NCBI GenBank assembly: GCA_029054485.1
Contig: JAIDFD010000048.1
Location: 1 to 7,126 of the forward strand
Length of the DNA stretch: 7,126 bases
Direction: 5' to 3'
Origin: Clostridia bacterium
Lineage (GTDB): Bacteria > Bacillota > Clostridia > Christensenellales > Borkfalkiaceae
Shown: one piece after another, positions 5,993 through 7,126 of the stretch
Layout: each line of letters opens with the position of its first letter
How positions within the stretch are numbered: position 1 is the first letter of the stretch
The notes under the pieces: generated by a model
What the model was told of the DNA's origin: nothing
Databases searched by the model: none
The model's input: only the letters and a program-made list of their open reading frames with translations
Translations under genes and position numbers: made by a program

Positions 5993-6529
5993 TTATTCGT
6001 CTTTTGTGTTTGAGTTTTTGCTTTCCTTTAAAAGGTCGCGTATCTCTCTCAACAGGTCATCAGTCGTTTCTTTGGGTGCGGCGGGTTGCTCTGCAATTTT
6101 TGCGGTTTCGACCGCGGCTTCTTCCGCTGTAATTTTGCCCTTTTTCAATTTTTTTTCGATTGACTTTTTCTGCTTTTCAACAATAAGCTTTCCGCCCGAA
6201 CGAACGGCGTTTATCGCCTTGATAATCAAGAACAGCACCAAAGCGGTTATAAGGAAAGTTATTATCGCTGAAATAACCGAACCGAAGTCTATAACCAAAG
6301 CTTCGGTAAGCACCGAGCCGTCCTCGGCATATACCGCGTTTCTTAACACAACCTGAAGCGCTCCCGTATCGCCCGTGCCCGGAATCCAGTTTATTAGCGG
6401 TGTAAGAATATTTCCGACAACCGCCGTAATTATTGCGGTAAACGCACTGCCGATAATAATACCGACCGCCATATCAAGCACGTTTCCGCGCGAGATAAAC
6501 TCTTTGAACTCTTTAAAAAACTTTTTCAT
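5993..6529 (-). CDS. mscL: Large-conductance mechanosensitive channel
   Basis: MscL is a pentameric inner-membrane channel that opens under high membrane tension and releases solutes during hypo-osmotic shock. The 178-residue protein shows the N-terminal amphipathic helix MKKFFKEFKEFISRGNVLD (1-19), the pore-lining first membrane helix AVGIIIGSAFTAIITAVVGN (21-40), a periplasmic loop (about 48-78), the second membrane helix (about 80-107) and the C-terminal bundle helix LLREIRDLLKE (159-169). Family members are usually about 130-150 residues. The excess is a charged, lysine- and alanine-rich stretch (about 115-156) between the second membrane helix and the bundle. The ATG at 6527-6529 is chosen because GGAG (6536-6539) is 6 bases upstream; the ATG at 6556 lies inside the upstream gene. 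It starts 16 bases after the ABC ATPase stop, so the two are probably co-transcribed, and a terminator follows. Confidence 0.96.
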   Translation of the reverse strand: MKKFFKEFKEFISRGNVLDMAVGIIIGSAFTAIITAVVGNILTPLINWIPGTGDTGALQVVLRNAVYAEDGSVLTEALVIDFGSVISAIITFLITALVLFLIIKAINAVRSGGKLIVEKQKKSIEKKLKKGKITAEEAAVETAKIAEQPAAPKETTDDLLREIRDLLKESKNSNTKDE

Positions 6530-6535
6530 TTTTAT

Positions 6536-6539
6536 CTCC
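6536..6539 (-). promoter_or_regulatory. mscL ribosome binding site (GGAG) that fixes the start
   Basis: AAGGAG on the minus strand lies 6 bases before the ATG at 6527-6529, in the 16-base gap after the ABC ATPase stop. It supports that start over the in-frame ATG at 6556. Confidence 0.8.
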
Positions 6540-6545
6540 TTTTTT

Positions 6546-7126
6546 CTATTTTTCAAGCAGGGCTGAAATAAGTTCGCGCCTTACTTCTTCACCATTTTTC
6601 AAATCTCTCGGCAGAGCGTCGTCCGGCGATTTATCGTAAACGATTTTACCGCCTTTTATAACTATTATCCTGTGCGCAACGGTTGACGCTTCGTCAACAT
6701 CGTGCGTGACGAATACTGCCGTTCTTCCGTCACTGCGCCACAAATCGAGGAAAAGTTCTGTCATTTCATATTTAAGCCTTAAATCGAGCGATGAAAACGG
6801 CTCGTCCATAAGTATAGCCTCGCCGCCGAACAAAAACGCGCGCGCGATTGCAACCCTTTGCGCCTGTCCGCCCGAAAGTTTTATCGGGTAACTGTCGCGC
6901 TTATCGTAGAGTCCGACCCGTTTTAGCATTTCTTCAATTTTAGCATCGTCTTTGCAGACCAGCGCAAGATTGCCGTAAACGGTTAAATTCGGCACCAACC
7001 GAGGCGTCTGGAATATATATGAGCATTTGACTTTTGTAACGCTTCCGCTATACTCCGTAAGTCCTGCAATTACGTTTAAACGAGTGGTTTTACCACTGCC
7101 GCTTTCGCCGAGAATACAGGTTATTT
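6546..7126 (-). CDS. ABC transporter ATP-binding protein, SsuB/TauB (nitrate/sulfonate/taurine) type, N-terminus cut by window edge
   Basis: This is the ATPase subunit of an ABC importer; the frame is open to the right edge, with 192 residues visible (first complete codon at 7124). Motifs in visible-residue order: Walker A GESGSGKTT (6-14), Q-loop FQTPRLVPNLTV (37-48), signature LSGGQAQRVAIARAF, Walker B AILMDEPFSSLD and the H-loop VTHDVDEA. The short Q-loop region (Q-x-P-R-L-x-P) and the close DVDEA after the switch histidine resemble ATPases of the nitrate/sulfonate/taurine/thiamine-precursor group; the substrate cannot be read from this subunit. About 15-40 N-terminal residues are missing. 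Permease and binding-protein genes are presumably upstream, beyond 7126. A TTG at 6996-6998 is internal, between the Q-loop and signature, and is not the start. mscL follows 16 bases after the stop. Confidence 0.93.
   Translation of the reverse strand, partial: ITCILGESGSGKTTRLNVIAGLTEYSGSVTKVKCSYIFQTPRLVPNLTVYGNLALVCKDDAKIEEMLKRVGLYDKRDSYPIKLSGGQAQRVAIARAFLFGGEAILMDEPFSSLDLRLKYEMTELFLDLWRSDGRTAVFVTHDVDEASTVAHRIIVIKGGKIVYDKSPDDALPRDLKNGEEVRRELISALLEK

Noticed and set aside
6996..6998. TTG as start of the ABC ATPase
   Set aside because: The frame continues upstream with Walker A and Q-loop motifs, so this codon is internal.

Overview
This window reads as a piece of a chromosome from a Bacillota (Firmicutes), most likely an uncultured Clostridia-type bacterium. 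The reasons are the pur gene order, the GGAG-type ribosome binding sites in front of almost every gene, the AT-rich intergenic DNA with compact intrinsic terminators, and protein sequences closest in style to clostridial homologues. The lineage is inferred from recalled family patterns, not from a search.

Most of the window (1-5457) is a tightly packed de novo purine operon on the minus strand, transcribed right to left: purE, purC, a purF-like paralogue, purF, purM and the start of purN, which runs off the left edge. Gaps from purC to purN are a 4-base overlap up to 14 bases, and GGAG sites lie within or next to the preceding gene, so translation is probably coupled. Only the purE-purC junction is looser: 71 bases holding a GC-rich 9-bp hairpin. 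PurF makes phosphoribosylamine (step 1), PurN formylates GAR (step 3), PurM makes AIR (step 5), PurE isomerises N5-CAIR (step 6) and PurC makes SAICAR (steps 7/8). PurD, PurL/Q/S, PurK, PurB and PurH are not in the window.

The most notable gene is the purF-like paralogue at 2741-4162, directly before the true purF. It keeps the PRPP-binding loop and the four cysteines that would hold a PurF-type iron-sulfur cluster. It has lost the glutaminase nucleophile (MGGFFG instead of an exposed Cys-Gly) and also the Arg, Asn and Asp positions that bind and activate glutamine. Tandem in-frame stops before its ATG exclude an upstream start that could restore the cysteine. It is therefore probably a non-glutaminase member of the family, with a regulatory, ammonia-using or different role.

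The right part (5503-7126) holds a 100-residue membrane protein (DUF1294-like) on the plus strand, a 187-base AT-rich gap, then mscL and an SsuB/TauB-type ABC transporter ATPase, both on the minus strand. The ATPase is cut by the right edge. The membrane protein gene and mscL converge on a bidirectional terminator (5959-5987). The gap also contains a consensus extended -10 promoter on the minus strand, flanked by two copies of a 10-base repeat exactly 32 bases apart. One copy is part of a 12-bp palindrome resembling an NrdR box. If this promoter feeds the purine operon, its leader would run antisense through the whole membrane-protein gene.
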